A stretch of 64,000 nucleotides of DNA from contig NZ_AUEA01000011.1 in the NCBI RefSeq assembly GCF_000425745.1, positions 62,001 to 126,000 of the forward strand, read 5' to 3'. Position 1 is the first letter of the stretch, and the number at the start of each line of letters is the position of its first letter. Position numbers and translations under genes: made by a program. Positions 1 through 9,310 of this stretch are shown piece by piece. The stretch comes from Pseudomonas cremoricolorata DSM 17059 = NBRC 16634. Its GTDB lineage: Bacteria; Pseudomonadota; Gammaproteobacteria; Pseudomonadales; Pseudomonadaceae. The notes below the pieces were generated by a model. The model worked only from the letters and a program-made list of their open reading frames with translations. It was not told the DNA's origin and did not search any database.

Positions 1-163
1 CGAGCTGCGCCCCGTGCGTATTGCCCGCTACCTGACCGGCAAGGTCATCATCGGTGCGGGTATCAACGGTGGCGAAACCGTGGTGATCAACGGCGCGCAG
101 CTGCTGCACCCGGGCATGCAGGTCGAGCAGGTCGCGGCCAAGGACGGAGGGGCGCTGCCATGA
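1..163 (+). CDS. RND efflux periplasmic adaptor, C-terminal end (partial)
   Basis: The reading frame is open from base 2 to the TGA at 161-163, so only the last 53 residues are in the window. The peptide resembles the C-terminal membrane-proximal part of RND membrane-fusion proteins (a GxGINGGETVVINGAQLL-type segment followed by a short polar tail). Its stop overlaps the ATG of the next adaptor gene as ATGA, so the two are translationally coupled. Two adaptors followed by one RND pump is the TriABC-type arrangement. The identity rests on this short tail plus the context. Confidence 0.75.
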   Translation, partial: ELRPVRIARYLTGKVIIGAGINGGETVVINGAQLLHPGMQVEQVAAKDGGALP

Positions 164-1227
164 TTCGCCTGCTGTGGATAACCCTCGCGGCGCTGCTGTT
201 GGCCGGCTGCGGGAAAGATGAAGAGAAACCCGCGCCGGTGCGTCCGGTGCTGTCCGCCGTGGTCGAGCAGTCGTCAGAGGCGCAACTGGGCCGCTTTGCC
301 GGCACCATCCAGGCGCGCTATGAAAGCACCTTGGGCTTTCGCGTGTCCGGGCGCATCGCGCGGCGCTGGGTCGATGTCGGCACCTCGGTGAAAGCCGGCG
401 ACACCCTGGCCACCCTCGACCCGACCGACCAGCAGAACCAGCTGCGCGCCGCCGAAGGCGACCTGGCGCGGGTTCAGGCACAGTGGATCAACGCCCAGGC
501 CAACGCCCGCCGTCAGCAGCAGTTGTACGATCGTGGCGTCGGTGCCCAGGCACAACTGGACATCGCCCAGACCGACCTGAAAACCGCCGATGCCAGCCTG
601 ACCCAGGCGCGCTCGTCGGTCAGCCAGGCGCGCGATCAACTCGGTTACAGCGAGCTCAAGGCCGATCATTCGGCGGTGGTCACCGCCTGGCACGCCGAAG
701 CCGGGCAGACCGTCAGCGTCGGTCAGGAAGTGGTGACGCTGGCCCGCCCCGACGTCAAGGAAGCGGTCATCGACCTGCCCATTTCGCTGGCCGAACAGCT
801 CAACCCGAACATGACCCTCACCGTGGCCTCGCAACTCAACCCCGACATCAACACCACCGCCAGCCTGCGCGAGCTCGAACCCCAGGCCGATGCCACCACC
901 CGCACCCGCCGCGCACGCCTGAGTCTGGCCTCGACCCCCACCGGCTTCAACCTCGGCACCTCGGTCAGCGTCAGCCTGACCTCGCCGATCGCCGCCCGCA
1001 GCGAACTGCCGCTGACCGCGCTGCTGGAGCGCGACGGCAAGACCCAGGTGTGGGTGGTCGACCCCAAGCAGCAGGTGGTCAACCTGCGCGATGTGTCGGT
1101 CAGTGCACGCACCGAGCGCAGCGTGGTATTGACCGGCGGGGTGCAGCCCGGTGAGCGGGTGGTCACTGCCGGGGTCAACAGTCTCAAGCCAGGCCAGAAG
1201 GTCACGTTCGACGAGGAATCACGATGA
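160..1227 (+). CDS. RND efflux periplasmic adaptor lipoprotein (TriB-like second adaptor)
   Basis: 355 aa. The N-terminus is a lipoprotein signal with lipobox LLAGC (Cys17), so the protein should be lipid-anchored in the periplasm. A biotinyl-lipoyl-like half (about 50-85) is followed by a long Ala/Gln-rich coiled-coil hairpin (about 88-165) that would contact an outer-membrane channel, then the second lipoyl half and beta-barrel, and a C-terminal membrane-proximal domain. It bridges the RND pump to a TolC-type channel. It overlaps the upstream adaptor by 4 bp (ATGA) and the RND gene by 4 bp (ATGA), a tightly coupled operon. No outer-membrane channel gene is in view; TriABC systems borrow OpmH, so that absence is expected. 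Confidence 0.9.
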   Translation: MIRLLWITLAALLLAGCGKDEEKPAPVRPVLSAVVEQSSEAQLGRFAGTIQARYESTLGFRVSGRIARRWVDVGTSVKAGDTLATLDPTDQQNQLRAAEGDLARVQAQWINAQANARRQQQLYDRGVGAQAQLDIAQTDLKTADASLTQARSSVSQARDQLGYSELKADHSAVVTAWHAEAGQTVSVGQEVVTLARPDVKEAVIDLPISLAEQLNPNMTLTVASQLNPDINTTASLRELEPQADATTRTRRARLSLASTPTGFNLGTSVSVSLTSPIAARSELPLTALLERDGKTQVWVVDPKQQVVNLRDVSVSARTERSVVLTGGVQPGERVVTAGVNSLKPGQKVTFDEESR

Positions 1228-4200
1228 AAGGCGGCTTCAACCTGTCCGAATGGGCGCTGCGCCACCAGTCTTTCGTCTGGTACCTGATGTTCGTCGGCCT
1301 GCTGATGGGGGTGTTTTCCTACTTCAACCTGGGCCGTGAAGAAGACCCGTCCTTCACCATCAAGACCATGGTCATCCAGACCCGCTGGCCCGGTGCCACC
1401 CAGGATGAAACCCTGTATCAGGTCACCGACCGCATCGAGAAGAAGCTCGAAGAACTCGACTCGCTCGACTACGTGAAGAGCTACACCCGCCCTGGCGAGT
1501 CGACCATCATGGTGTTCCTGCGCGACACCACCAAGGCCGGCGATATTCCGCAGATCTGGTACCAGGTGCGCAAGAAGATCCAGGACATCCGCGGGCAGTT
1601 CCCGCAGGGCATCCAGGGACCGGCGTTCAACGACGAATTCGGGGATGTGTACGGCTCGATCTACGCCTTCACCGCCGATGGCCTGAGCATGCGCCAGCTG
1701 CGCGACTACGTAGAGCAAGTGCGCGCAGAGATTCGCGAGGTCGAGAACATCGGCAAGGTCGAGGTGGTCGGCACGCAGAACGAAGTGCTCTACCTGAACT
1801 TCTCGGTGCGCAAGCTGGCGGCGCTGGGTATCGACCAGCGTCAGGTGATGCAGGCCCTGCAATCGCAGAACACAGTGACTCCGGCCGGGGTGATCGAGGC
1901 TGGGCCAGAGCGTATTTCGGTGCGCACTACCGGCCAGTTCGCCTCGGAGAAGGACCTGGAAAGCGTCAACCTGCGCATCAACGACCGCTTCTTCCGCCTG
2001 GCCGACATCGCCACCATCGAGCGCGGCTACGCCGACCCTCCCGCGCCGATGTTCCGCTACAACGGCCAGCCGGCCATTGGCCTTGCCATCGGCATGCAGA
2101 AGGGCGGCAACATTCAGGTGTTCGGTGAACAGCTCAAAGAGAAAATGACCCAGATCACCGGCGAGCTGCCGGTCGGGGTCGGTGTGCACAGCGTTTCCGA
2201 GCAGGCCGAGGTGGTCAAGGAAGCGGTGGGCGGCTTCACCAGTGCGCTGTTCGAGGCGGTGATCATCGTGCTGGTGGTGAGCTTCATCAGCCTCGGCGTG
2301 CGCGCCGGGCTGGTGGTGGCGTGCTCGATTCCGTTGGTGCTGGCGATGGTCTTCGTGTTCATGGAGTACAGCGGCATCACCATGCAGCGGATTTCCCTGG
2401 GCGCGCTGATCATCGCCCTGGGCCTGCTGGTGGATGACGCGATGATTACCGTCGAGGTGATGGTCACCCGGCTGGAGATGGGCGAAAGCAAGGAGGATGC
2501 GGCGACCTTCGCCTACAAGTCGACGGCCTTCCCGATGCTCACCGGCACCCTGGTGACGGTGGCCGGCTTCGTGCCCATTGGCCTCAATGCCAGCTCGGCG
2601 GGGGAGTACACCTTCACCCTGTTCGCGGTGATCGCCGTGGCGCTGTTGGTGTCGTGGGTGGTGGCGGTGTTCTTCTCGCCAGTGTTGGGGGTGCACATTC
2701 TCAGCAACCGCAAGCTCAAGGCCCACGATGAAAAGCCAGGCCGTGTCGCGCGTGGCTTCGAACATGGTCTGCTGTGGTGCATGCGCCATCGCTGGCTGAC
2801 GGTGATCGGCACTGTGGTGCTGTTCGTGCTGGCGGTGTTCTGCATGCGCTTCGTGCAGAACCAGTTCTTCCCCTCATCCGACCGACCGGAAATTCTCGTC
2901 GACCTCAACCTGCCGCAGAACGCTTCCATCGAAGAGACCCGGCGCACCGTCGACCGCCTGGAAGCGACGCTCAAGGACGACAAGGACATCGACCACTGGA
3001 GCACTTACATCGGCCAGGGCGCGATCCGCTTCTACCTGCCGCTCGACCAGCAGTTGCAGAACCCCTATTACGCGCAGCTGGTGATCGTCAGCAAAGGCCT
3101 GGATGAGCGCGGCGAGCTGATCGCCCGCTTGCAGAAGCGCCTGCGCGAAGACTTCGTCGGCATTGGTAGCAACGTGCAGTCGCTGGAGATGGGGCCACCG
3201 GTAGGGCGGCCGATCCAGTACCGGGTCAGCGGCAAGGACATCGACCAGGTGCGCCATCACGCTATCGAGCTGGCCACCGTGCTCGACGCCAACCCCAACA
3301 TCGGCGAGATGATCTACGACTGGAACGAGCCGGGCAAAGTGCTGCGCATCGACATCGCCCAGGACAAGGCGCGTCAGTTGGGGCTGTCGTCGGAAGACGT
3401 CGCCAACGTGATGAACAGCATCGTCAGCGGCGCGCCAGTGACTCAGGTGAACGATGAAATCTACCTGATCGATGTCATTGCCCGCGCCGAGGACAGCGAG
3501 CGTGGCTCGCCCGATACCTTGCAGAACCTGCAGATCGTCACCCCCAACGGCACCTCGATTCCGCTGCTGGCGTTCGCCACCGTGCGCTACGAGCTCGAGC
3601 AGCCGCTGGTGTGGCGGCGTGATCGCAAGCCGACCATCACCCTCAAGGCCTCGGTCAACGGCGACATGCAACCCACCGACCTGGTGGCCCAGCTGAAACC
3701 GAAGATCGACGAGTTCGCCAGCAAGCTGCCGAGCGGTTACGAGGTGGCGGTGGGCGGCACGGTGGAGGAGAGCGGCAAGGCTCAGGGGCCGATCGCCAAG
3801 GTCATTCCGCTGATGCTGTTCCTCATGGCGACCTTCCTGATGATCCAGCTGCACAGCGTGCAGAAACTGCTGCTGGTGGTGAGTGTGGCGCCGCTGGGGT
3901 TGATCGGCGTGGTGCTGGCGCTGGTGCCGACCGGCACGCCCATGGGCTTCGTGGCGATTCTCGGGGTGCTGGCGCTGATCGGCATCATCATCCGCAACTC
4001 GGTGATTCTGGTGACCCAGATCGACGCCTTCGAGGCCGAGGGCTATGCACCTTGGGATGCGGTGGTGGAAGCCACCAACCACCGGCGACGGCCGATCCTG
4101 CTGACGGCGGCGGCGGCCAGCCTGGGCATGATCCCGATTGCCCGCGAAGTGTTCTGGGGGCCGATGGCCTACGCCATGATCGGCGGCATCATCAGCGCAA

Positions 4201-4271
4201 CGCTGCTGACGCTGTTGTTCCTGCCGGCGCTGTATGTGGCCTGGTACAAGATTCGCGAGCCGCAAGCGTAG
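1224..4271 (+). CDS. RND multidrug efflux permease (TriC-like)
   Basis: 1015 aa, the usual size of TriC-type RND pumps and slightly shorter than AcrB/MexB. It has the RND plan: TM1 near residues 15-30, a large periplasmic loop, a block of TM helices about 335-480, a second periplasmic loop, and the final TM block about 850-1005. TM4 carries the paired aspartates Asp404-Asp405 (GLLVDDAMI) of the proton relay. It is a proton-driven inner-membrane exporter working with the two adaptors upstream; the start overlaps the adaptor stop. The substrate cannot be read from sequence; TriABC of P. aeruginosa exports triclosan and detergents. Confidence 0.92.
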   Translation: MKGGFNLSEWALRHQSFVWYLMFVGLLMGVFSYFNLGREEDPSFTIKTMVIQTRWPGATQDETLYQVTDRIEKKLEELDSLDYVKSYTRPGESTIMVFLRDTTKAGDIPQIWYQVRKKIQDIRGQFPQGIQGPAFNDEFGDVYGSIYAFTADGLSMRQLRDYVEQVRAEIREVENIGKVEVVGTQNEVLYLNFSVRKLAALGIDQRQVMQALQSQNTVTPAGVIEAGPERISVRTTGQFASEKDLESVNLRINDRFFRLADIATIERGYADPPAPMFRYNGQPAIGLAIGMQKGGNIQVFGEQLKEKMTQITGELPVGVGVHSVSEQAEVVKEAVGGFTSALFEAVIIVLVVSFISLGVRAGLVVACSIPLVLAMVFVFMEYSGITMQRISLGALIIALGLLVDDAMITVEVMVTRLEMGESKEDAATFAYKSTAFPMLTGTLVTVAGFVPIGLNASSAGEYTFTLFAVIAVALLVSWVVAVFFSPVLGVHILSNRKLKAHDEKPGRVARGFEHGLLWCMRHRWLTVIGTVVLFVLAVFCMRFVQNQFFPSSDRPEILVDLNLPQNASIEETRRTVDRLEATLKDDKDIDHWSTYIGQGAIRFYLPLDQQLQNPYYAQLVIVSKGLDERGELIARLQKRLREDFVGIGSNVQSLEMGPPVGRPIQYRVSGKDIDQVRHHAIELATVLDANPNIGEMIYDWNEPGKVLRIDIAQDKARQLGLSSEDVANVMNSIVSGAPVTQVNDEIYLIDVIARAEDSERGSPDTLQNLQIVTPNGTSIPLLAFATVRYELEQPLVWRRDRKPTITLKASVNGDMQPTDLVAQLKPKIDEFASKLPSGYEVAVGGTVEESGKAQGPIAKVIPLMLFLMATFLMIQLHSVQKLLLVVSVAPLGLIGVVLALVPTGTPMGFVAILGVLALIGIIIRNSVILVTQIDAFEAEGYAPWDAVVEATNHRRRPILLTAAAASLGMIPIAREVFWGPMAYAMIGGIISATLLTLLFLPALYVAWYKIREPQA

Positions 4272-4424
4272 GAGCGGCCGGCCGGCGCTCCGGTTTAGCC
4301 GCGGTGGGCCGCAAAGCGGCCCCAATTGCTCCAATGCAATCTGACCGATAAATATCAGTCGCCTGGGTTGGGCCGGCTTTGCCGGCCATCGCGACTGGCG
4401 TCGCTCCTACAGTCGGCCATCCTC
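4270..4424 (+). repeat. REP-like palindromic intergenic repeat
   Basis: Downstream of the efflux operon the sequence is full of short palindromes, for example GCCGGCTTTGCCGGC near 4373-4388 and complementary GTAGGAGC...GCTCCTAC ends near 4270 and 4402-4410. This is the layout of a paired REP element of the kind scattered through Pseudomonas genomes. It may also stop or protect the 3' end of the efflux transcript. Confidence 0.6.
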
Positions 4425-4553
4425 ATGAAAATGGTTATATAAACATTCTTAAACAGTATTTTTAAGAATATCCGCGCCTCACTATGATTGCCCTCACGCC
4501 AGGCGCAATCCCCTTCTCACTCTGCCCGGCACTTCACTCACAGGAGAACGAGC
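4425..4553 (+). promoter_or_regulatory. Promoter region of oscA-sbp-cysTWA, likely CysB site
   Basis: This short AT-rich stretch stands out from the GC-rich surroundings. It contains a perfect 9-bp inverted repeat (ATTCTTAAA at 4445-4453, TTTAAGAAT at 4461-4469) around a 7-bp spacer, directly upstream of oscA. Sulfate-uptake genes in Pseudomonas are activated by the LysR-type regulator CysB under sulfur limitation, and AT-rich dyads are typical of its sites. The assignment to CysB is inference. A clear ribosome site (AGGAG, about 4542-4546) precedes the oscA ATG. Confidence 0.55.
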
Positions 4554-4736
4554 ATGAGTGCATCCCTGCGTAGCATCGACGGTCAGGACGAAGCCACCAT
4601 CCTGCGGGAAATCCAGAGTGCCCTGCGCGACCTGCGCTTCGGCGCGGTGGAGATCACCGTACACAACGCGCAAGTCGTGCAGATCGAGCGCAAGGAAAAA
4701 TTCCGCCTGCAACAGCCTTCCAGCAAGTCCAGCTAA
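4554..4736 (+). CDS. oscA: Sulfur starvation response protein OscA (DUF2292)
   Basis: 60 aa. The ATG at 4554 has AGGAGAACGAGC just upstream, and the protein from it has the full length of the family; an in-frame extension upstream lacks a ribosome site. The sequence is the compact DUF2292/YezD type: a helix, then the strand GAVEITVHNAQVVQIERKEK, then a polar tail. OscA was named in Pseudomonas for a role in using organosulfur sources and resisting oxidative stress under sulfur limitation; the biochemical function is not known. It lies 48 bp before sbp and is probably the first gene of the sulfate-uptake operon. Confidence 0.88.
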   Translation: MSASLRSIDGQDEATILREIQSALRDLRFGAVEITVHNAQVVQIERKEKFRLQQPSSKSS

Positions 4737-4784
4737 TCACTGCCTACTTCTAATAAAACGACTGCCAATCGGGAGCTTCAACCT

Positions 4785-5792
4785 ATGTCCATCCGCCGTT
4801 ACGCGCTGGCTGCGCTCGCCAGTGCCGTGTTTGCCGGTTCCGCCATCGCCAAGGATTACGAACTGCTCAACGTTTCCTACGACCCGACCCGCGAGCTGTA
4901 CCAGCAGTACAACGCCGAATTCATCAAGCATTGGCAGCAGCAGCACCCAGGCGACAAGGTGAAGATCCAGCAATCCCATGGCGGTTCGGGCAAACAGGGC
5001 CGGGCGGTGATCGATGGCCTGCGCGCCGACGTGGTGACCCTGGCGCTCGCCGGTGACATCGACGAAATCGCCAAGCTCGGCAAGACCCTGCCGGAGAACT
5101 GGCAGACCCGTCTGCCCGATGCCAGCACCCCGTACACCTCGACCATCGTGTTCCTGGTGCGCAAGGGCAACCCGAAGAACATCAAGGACTGGGGCGACCT
5201 GGTCAAGAATGACGTCTCGGTGATTACCCCCAACCCAAAAACCTCCGGCGGTGCACGCTGGAACTTCCTCGCCGCCTGGGCCTATGGCCTGAAGACCGGC
5301 GGTAGCGAAGACAAGGCCAAGGCCTACGTGCAGGAGCTGTTCAAGCACGTACCGGTGCTCGACACCGGCGCCCGTGGCTCGACCATCACCTTCGTCAACA
5401 ACGGTCAGGGCGATGTGTTGCTGGCCTGGGAGAACGAAGCCTTCCTGGCGCTCAAGGAAGACGGTGGCGCCGACAAGTTCGACATCGTCGTACCGTCGCT
5501 GTCGATCCTCGCCGAGCCGCCGGTGGCGGTGGTGGACAAGAACGCCGAGCGCAAGGGCAATACCGAGATCGCTACCGAATACCTCAAGCACCTGTACAGC
5601 CCCGAAGGGCAGAAGATCGCCGCGGAAAACTTCTATCGCCCACGTGACGAGAAAGTCGCTGCCGAGTATGCCAAGCAGTTCCCCAAACTGGACCTGGTGA
5701 CCATCGACAAGGATTTCGGCGGCTGGAAGACTGCACAGCCGAAGTTCTTCAACGACGGTGGCGTGTTCGACCAGATCTATCAGGCGCAGTAA
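4785..5792 (+). CDS. sbp: Periplasmic sulfate-binding protein
   Basis: 335 aa. A Sec signal peptide (about residues 1-22, cleavage after AIA) leads into [16 protein letters not shown], the typical start of mature Sbp/CysP proteins. The motif [15 protein letters not shown] (about 66-80) contributes sulfate-binding backbone contacts, and the length is standard. The protein captures sulfate or thiosulfate in the periplasm for CysTWA. It is followed by a 111-bp gap with a strong hairpin before cysT. Sbp and CysP paralogs differ in anion preference; Sbp is preferred here because of the operon layout. Confidence 0.95.
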   Translation: MSIRRYALAALASAVFAGSAIAKDYELLNVSYDPTRELYQQYNAEFIKHWQQQHPGDKVKIQQSHGGSGKQGRAVIDGLRADVVTLALAGDIDEIAKLGKTLPENWQTRLPDASTPYTSTIVFLVRKGNPKNIKDWGDLVKNDVSVITPNPKTSGGARWNFLAAWAYGLKTGGSEDKAKAYVQELFKHVPVLDTGARGSTITFVNNGQGDVLLAWENEAFLALKEDGGADKFDIVVPSLSILAEPPVAVVDKNAERKGNTEIATEYLKHLYSPEGQKIAAENFYRPRDEKVAAEYAKQFPKLDLVTIDKDFGGWKTAQPKFFNDGGVFDQIYQAQ

Positions 5793-5859
5793 TCGAGCAG
5801 CCGGTCCGGCGGCCGGCGAGAACAGCCTGAAGAGGTCGAAGGCCAAATCATCAGCACCG

Positions 5860-5879
5860 GCCCGGGATCACCCCCGGGC
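5860..5879 (+). promoter_or_regulatory. Intercistronic mRNA hairpin between sbp and cysT
   Basis: A perfect 7-bp GC-only stem (GCCCGGG at 5860-5866, CCCGGGC at 5873-5879, 6-nt loop) sits 68 bp after the sbp stop and 24 bp before the cysT start. No T-run follows it, so it is not a complete terminator. A hairpin here would fit partial attenuation or 3' protection, giving more binding protein than permease; this role is inference. Confidence 0.55.
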
Positions 5880-5903
5880 TTCGTGCATTCAACAGGGACT
5901 TTT

Positions 5904-6722
5904 ATGTCACGACGTATCTCCCCCGTCATACCCGGCTTCGGGCTGACGCTGGGCTACACCCTGGTGTATCTCAGCCTGATCGTGCTGATACCGCTGGCGG
6001 CCATGTTCATCCATGCCTCGCAGCTCACCTGGGAACAGTTCTGGACCATCATCAGCGCCCCGCGGGTCATCGCCGCGTTGAAGCTGAGTTTTGGCACCGC
6101 GCTGTTCGCCGCCATCATCAACGGCCTGATCGGCACCCTGCTGGCCTGGGTGCTGGTGCGCTACACCTTCCCCGGGCGCAAAGTCATCGACGCGATGATC
6201 GACCTGCCGTTCGCCCTGCCCACGGCCGTTGCCGGTATCGCCCTGACGGCGCTGTACGCGCCGGCGGGCTGGGTCGGACAGTTCGCCACCGACCTGGGCT
6301 TCAAGATCGCCTACACCCCGCTCGGCATCACTTTGGCGCTGACCTTCGTCACCCTGCCGTTCGTGGTGCGTACGGTGCAGCCGGTGCTGGCCGACATCCC
6401 GCGGGAAGTCGAAGAAGCCGCCGCCTGCCTGGGCGCAAGGCCGTTGCAGGTGTTCCGCCATGTGCTGGCGCCCGCCTTGCTGCCCGCCTGGCTGACCGGC
6501 TTCGCGCTGGCCTTCGCCCGTGGTGTGGGCGAGTACGGCTCGGTGATCTTCATCGCCGGCAACATGCCGATGAAGACCGAAATCCTGCCGCTGCTGATCA
6601 TGGTCAAGCTCGACCAGTACGACTACACCGGCGCTACCGCCATCGGCGTGCTGATGCTGGTGGTTTCCTTCATCCTGCTGCTGCTGATCAACCTGTTGCA
6701 GCGGCGTATCGAAACCCCTTGA
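5904..6722 (+). CDS. cysT: Sulfate/thiosulfate ABC transporter permease CysT (CysU)
   Basis: 272 aa from the ATG at 5904; a GTG 21 bp earlier is possible but adds a non-conserved leader. The protein has about six TM helices and the ABC-permease EAA loop (EVEEAAACLGARPLQVFRH, about 176-194) that docks on CysA. It forms the inner-membrane channel with CysW. The gene lies between the sbp hairpin and cysW, with a 15-bp gap to the latter. Confidence 0.95.
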   Translation: MSRRISPVIPGFGLTLGYTLVYLSLIVLIPLAAMFIHASQLTWEQFWTIISAPRVIAALKLSFGTALFAAIINGLIGTLLAWVLVRYTFPGRKVIDAMIDLPFALPTAVAGIALTALYAPAGWVGQFATDLGFKIAYTPLGITLALTFVTLPFVVRTVQPVLADIPREVEEAAACLGARPLQVFRHVLAPALLPAWLTGFALAFARGVGEYGSVIFIAGNMPMKTEILPLLIMVKLDQYDYTGATAIGVLMLVVSFILLLLINLLQRRIETP

Positions 6723-6737
6723 AGGAGGCCCAGGCTC

Positions 6738-7610
6738 ATGTCTAGTTCAACCCTTGGCGCCACCGCCAATGCCAACGCCGCACGCCGTGGCAGTGCCACC
6801 GCGCGGCGAGTGCTGATCGTCTCGGCGTGGCTGGTGTTCGCGCTGTTTCTGCTGCTGCCGCTGTTCATCGTCGTGTCCCAAGCATTGAAGAACGGCTTCG
6901 GTACCTTCTTCGAAGCGATCTTCGAACCTGACGCGCTGGCTGCGCTGCAACTGACCTTGCTCGCCGTGGCCATTTCCATGCCGCTGAACCTGGTGTTCGG
7001 CGTCAGCGCGGCGTGGTGCGTGAGCAAATATGACTTTCCCGGCAAGAGCATCCTGGTCACGCTGATCGACCTGCCGTTCTCGGTCTCGCCGGTGATCGCA
7101 GGTCTGGTCTATGTGCTGATGTTCGGCGCCCAGGGCCTGTTCGGCCCCTGGTTGCAGGACCACGACATCCAGATCGTCTTCGCCCTGCCCGGCATCGTGC
7201 TGGCGACCATCTTCGTCACCGTGCCGTTCGTTGCCCGTGAGCTGATCCCGCTGATGCAGGAGCAGGGCACCCAGGAAGAGGAGGCCGCGCGCCTGCTCGG
7301 CGCCAACGGCTGGCAGATGTTCTGGCACGTGACCCTGCCGAACATCAAGTGGGGCCTGATCTACGGCGTGGTGCTGTGTACCGCGCGGGCGATGGGCGAG
7401 TTCGGTGCGGTGTCGGTGGTGTCCGGGCATATCCGTGGCGTGACCAACACCTTGCCGCTGCACGTCGAGATTCTCTACAACGAGTACAACCATGTCGCGG
7501 CCTTCAGCGTGGCCAGCTTGCTGCTGATCCTGGCGCTGTTCATCCTGCTGCTCAAGCAGTGGAGCGAATCCCGCATTAACCGCCTGCGCCACAACGCAGC
7601 GGAGGACTAA
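6738..7610 (+). CDS. cysW: Sulfate/thiosulfate ABC transporter permease CysW
   Basis: 290 aa. The ATG at 6738 has GGAGG at 6724-6728. A polar Ala-rich N-terminus precedes TM1 (about 23-45), and the EAA loop is present ([20 protein letters not shown], about 176-195). It pairs with CysT to make the transmembrane pore. It ends in GGAGGACTAA, so its last codons carry the ribosome site for cysA, whose ATG follows 3 bp after the stop. Confidence 0.95.
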   Translation: MSSSTLGATANANAARRGSATARRVLIVSAWLVFALFLLLPLFIVVSQALKNGFGTFFEAIFEPDALAALQLTLLAVAISMPLNLVFGVSAAWCVSKYDFPGKSILVTLIDLPFSVSPVIAGLVYVLMFGAQGLFGPWLQDHDIQIVFALPGIVLATIFVTVPFVARELIPLMQEQGTQEEEAARLLGANGWQMFWHVTLPNIKWGLIYGVVLCTARAMGEFGAVSVVSGHIRGVTNTLPLHVEILYNEYNHVAAFSVASLLLILALFILLLKQWSESRINRLRHNAAED

Positions 7611-7613
7611 TTC

Positions 7614-8603
7614 ATGTCGATCGAAGTTCGTAACGTCAGCAAGCGCTTCAATACCTTCCAGGCCCTCGACGCCATTAACCTGGATATCCATAGCGGCGAG
7701 CTGGTGGCACTGCTCGGCCCGTCTGGCTGCGGCAAGACCACCCTGCTGCGCATCATCGCCGGCCTGGAAACCCCCGACCAGGGCAGCATCGTCTTCCATG
7801 GCGAAGATGTGTCCGGCCATGACGTCCGTGATCGCAACGTCGGCTTCGTGTTCCAGCACTACGCGCTGTTCCGCCACATGAGCGTGTTCGACAACGTCGC
7901 CTTCGGCCTGCGCATGAAGCCCAAGGGCGAGCGCCCGAGCGAGAGCAAGATCGCCGAGAAGGTCCATGAGCTGCTCAACATGGTGCAGCTCGACTGGCTC
8001 GCCGACCGCTACCCCGAGCAGTTGTCCGGCGGCCAGCGCCAGCGTATCGCCCTGGCCCGTGCCTTGGCGGTGGAGCCCAAGGTGCTGCTGCTCGATGAAC
8101 CGTTCGGGGCGCTGGATGCCAAGGTGCGCAAGGAGCTGCGCCGCTGGCTGGCGCGCCTGCACGAAGATATCAACCTGACGTCGGTGTTCGTCACCCACGA
8201 CCAGGAAGAAGCCATGGAAGTGGCTGATCGCATCGTGGTGATGAACAAGGGCGTGATCGAGCAGATCGGCTCGCCGGGCGAGGTGTACGAAAGCCCGGCC
8301 AACGATTTCGTCTATCACTTCCTCGGCGATTCCAACCGCTTCGCCATCAGCGAAGGCCAGCATGTGCTGTTCCGTCCCCATGAAGTGTCGCTGTCGCGCC
8401 ATGAAACCGAAGGGCACCATGCCGCCGAGGTGCGCGACATCCGACCACTGGGCGCAACGACCCGCGTCACTCTCAAGGTGGAAGGGCAGAGCGATCTGAT
8501 CGAGGTCGAAGTGGTCAAGGACCACGACAGCCTTACCGGGCTGACTCGCGGTGAGACGCTGTTCTTCCGGCCCAAGGTCTGGCAGAACGCTGCCGGCGCC
8601 TGA
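7614..8603 (+). CDS. cysA: Sulfate/thiosulfate ABC transporter ATP-binding protein CysA
   Basis: 329 aa. Walker A GPSGCGKT at 35-42, ABC signature LSGGQRQR at 137-144, Walker B LLLDEP with Asp161-Glu162, and the H-loop in [10 protein letters not shown] are all present. The C-terminal ~90 residues form the TOBE-like regulatory domain seen in CysA (FRPHEVSL). The protein energises sulfate import through CysTW. It is the last gene of the cys operon and is followed by a GC-rich hairpin. Confidence 0.96.
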   Translation: MSIEVRNVSKRFNTFQALDAINLDIHSGELVALLGPSGCGKTTLLRIIAGLETPDQGSIVFHGEDVSGHDVRDRNVGFVFQHYALFRHMSVFDNVAFGLRMKPKGERPSESKIAEKVHELLNMVQLDWLADRYPEQLSGGQRQRIALARALAVEPKVLLLDEPFGALDAKVRKELRRWLARLHEDINLTSVFVTHDQEEAMEVADRIVVMNKGVIEQIGSPGEVYESPANDFVYHFLGDSNRFAISEGQHVLFRPHEVSLSRHETEGHHAAEVRDIRPLGATTRVTLKVEGQSDLIEVEVVKDHDSLTGLTRGETLFFRPKVWQNAAGA

Positions 8604-8623
8604 ATCGGCGCACGCTGCGTGAC

Positions 8624-8655
8624 TGCCCCGGGGCCGCGTGCCGGCCCCGGCGGCA
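8624..8655 (+). terminator. GC-rich hairpin after cysA
   Basis: CCGGGGCC (8628-8635) pairs with GGCCCCGG (8643-8650), extended by TGCC/GGCA outside. It starts about 20 bp after the cysA stop. No U-tract follows, so it may be a Rho-dependent end or an mRNA-stabilising hairpin rather than a classical terminator. Confidence 0.45.
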
Positions 8656-8739
8656 GGTGGGCATTGCCGAACGAGGGTTTCCCGCCGCCGCTGCAATCTG
8701 CTTCACTGGCGGGCAACCTCGGCAAGGACGACCGCCTCC

Positions 8740-9189
8740 ATGAGCACTTCCGTGCAACGCAGCCAGTTCAACCATTCCTACCCGATCCTCACCCGCCCCC
8801 ACGACAACGACCTGCACGGGCATGTCTCGGGCGCGACCGTGCACGGCTATTTCGAAGCGGCGCTGCAGGCATTGCTGCTGCAGGAAGCCGGGCTCGATCT
8901 GCGCGATGGCGACGTCACCGGGTTCGTGGTCAGTTCCGCGGCGGACTTCTTCGCCCTGCCCAGTTTCCCCGATGCCTTGGAAGTGACGGTGGCCGTTACC
9001 CGCCTTGCCGGTAGCACGGTGGAATACCGGTTGGGGCTGTTCCGTCCAGGTGAGGCCGAGGCGTGTGCCCTGGGGCGGGTGGTGCAGGTGTTCGTCGAAC
9101 GCGCCAGCGGCCGCCCGGTGGCGGTGCCCGATGCGTTGCAGAAGGTGTTGGCAGGGTTGCAATTGGGTGAGGCGGTTGGGGAGGGGTAG
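8740..9189 (+). CDS. Acyl-CoA thioesterase family protein (hotdog fold)
   Basis: 149 aa from the ATG at 8740 (AGGACG upstream); longer in-frame starts run back into the hairpin region. The motif TRPHDNDLHGHVSGATVHGY is a variant of the 4HBT/YbgC active-site region (usually DxDxxGHVNN), with Asp and His kept but the usual Asn pair replaced by SG. The rest has the expected pattern of a single hotdog domain. It likely hydrolyses an acyl-CoA or other thioester in the cytoplasm. It follows the cys operon but has no evident link to it. Confidence 0.75.
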   Translation: MSTSVQRSQFNHSYPILTRPHDNDLHGHVSGATVHGYFEAALQALLLQEAGLDLRDGDVTGFVVSSAADFFALPSFPDALEVTVAVTRLAGSTVEYRLGLFRPGEAEACALGRVVQVFVERASGRPVAVPDALQKVLAGLQLGEAVGEG

Positions 9190-9310
9190 CAGGGCAGGTG
9201 GCACTGCGCCGCTCCTTCCAGGTCGTGGATTTCCCCTTTAAGAGCGGCTTGAGCCGGGACAAAATATTCAGGCAACAGAGACTCAGGCTAGCGAAGGCCA
9301 GCCAACCGCC

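Noticed and set aside
723..2789. 688-aa ORF on the minus strand opposite the RND genes
   Set aside because: His/Gly-rich shadow frame spanning two real plus-strand genes.
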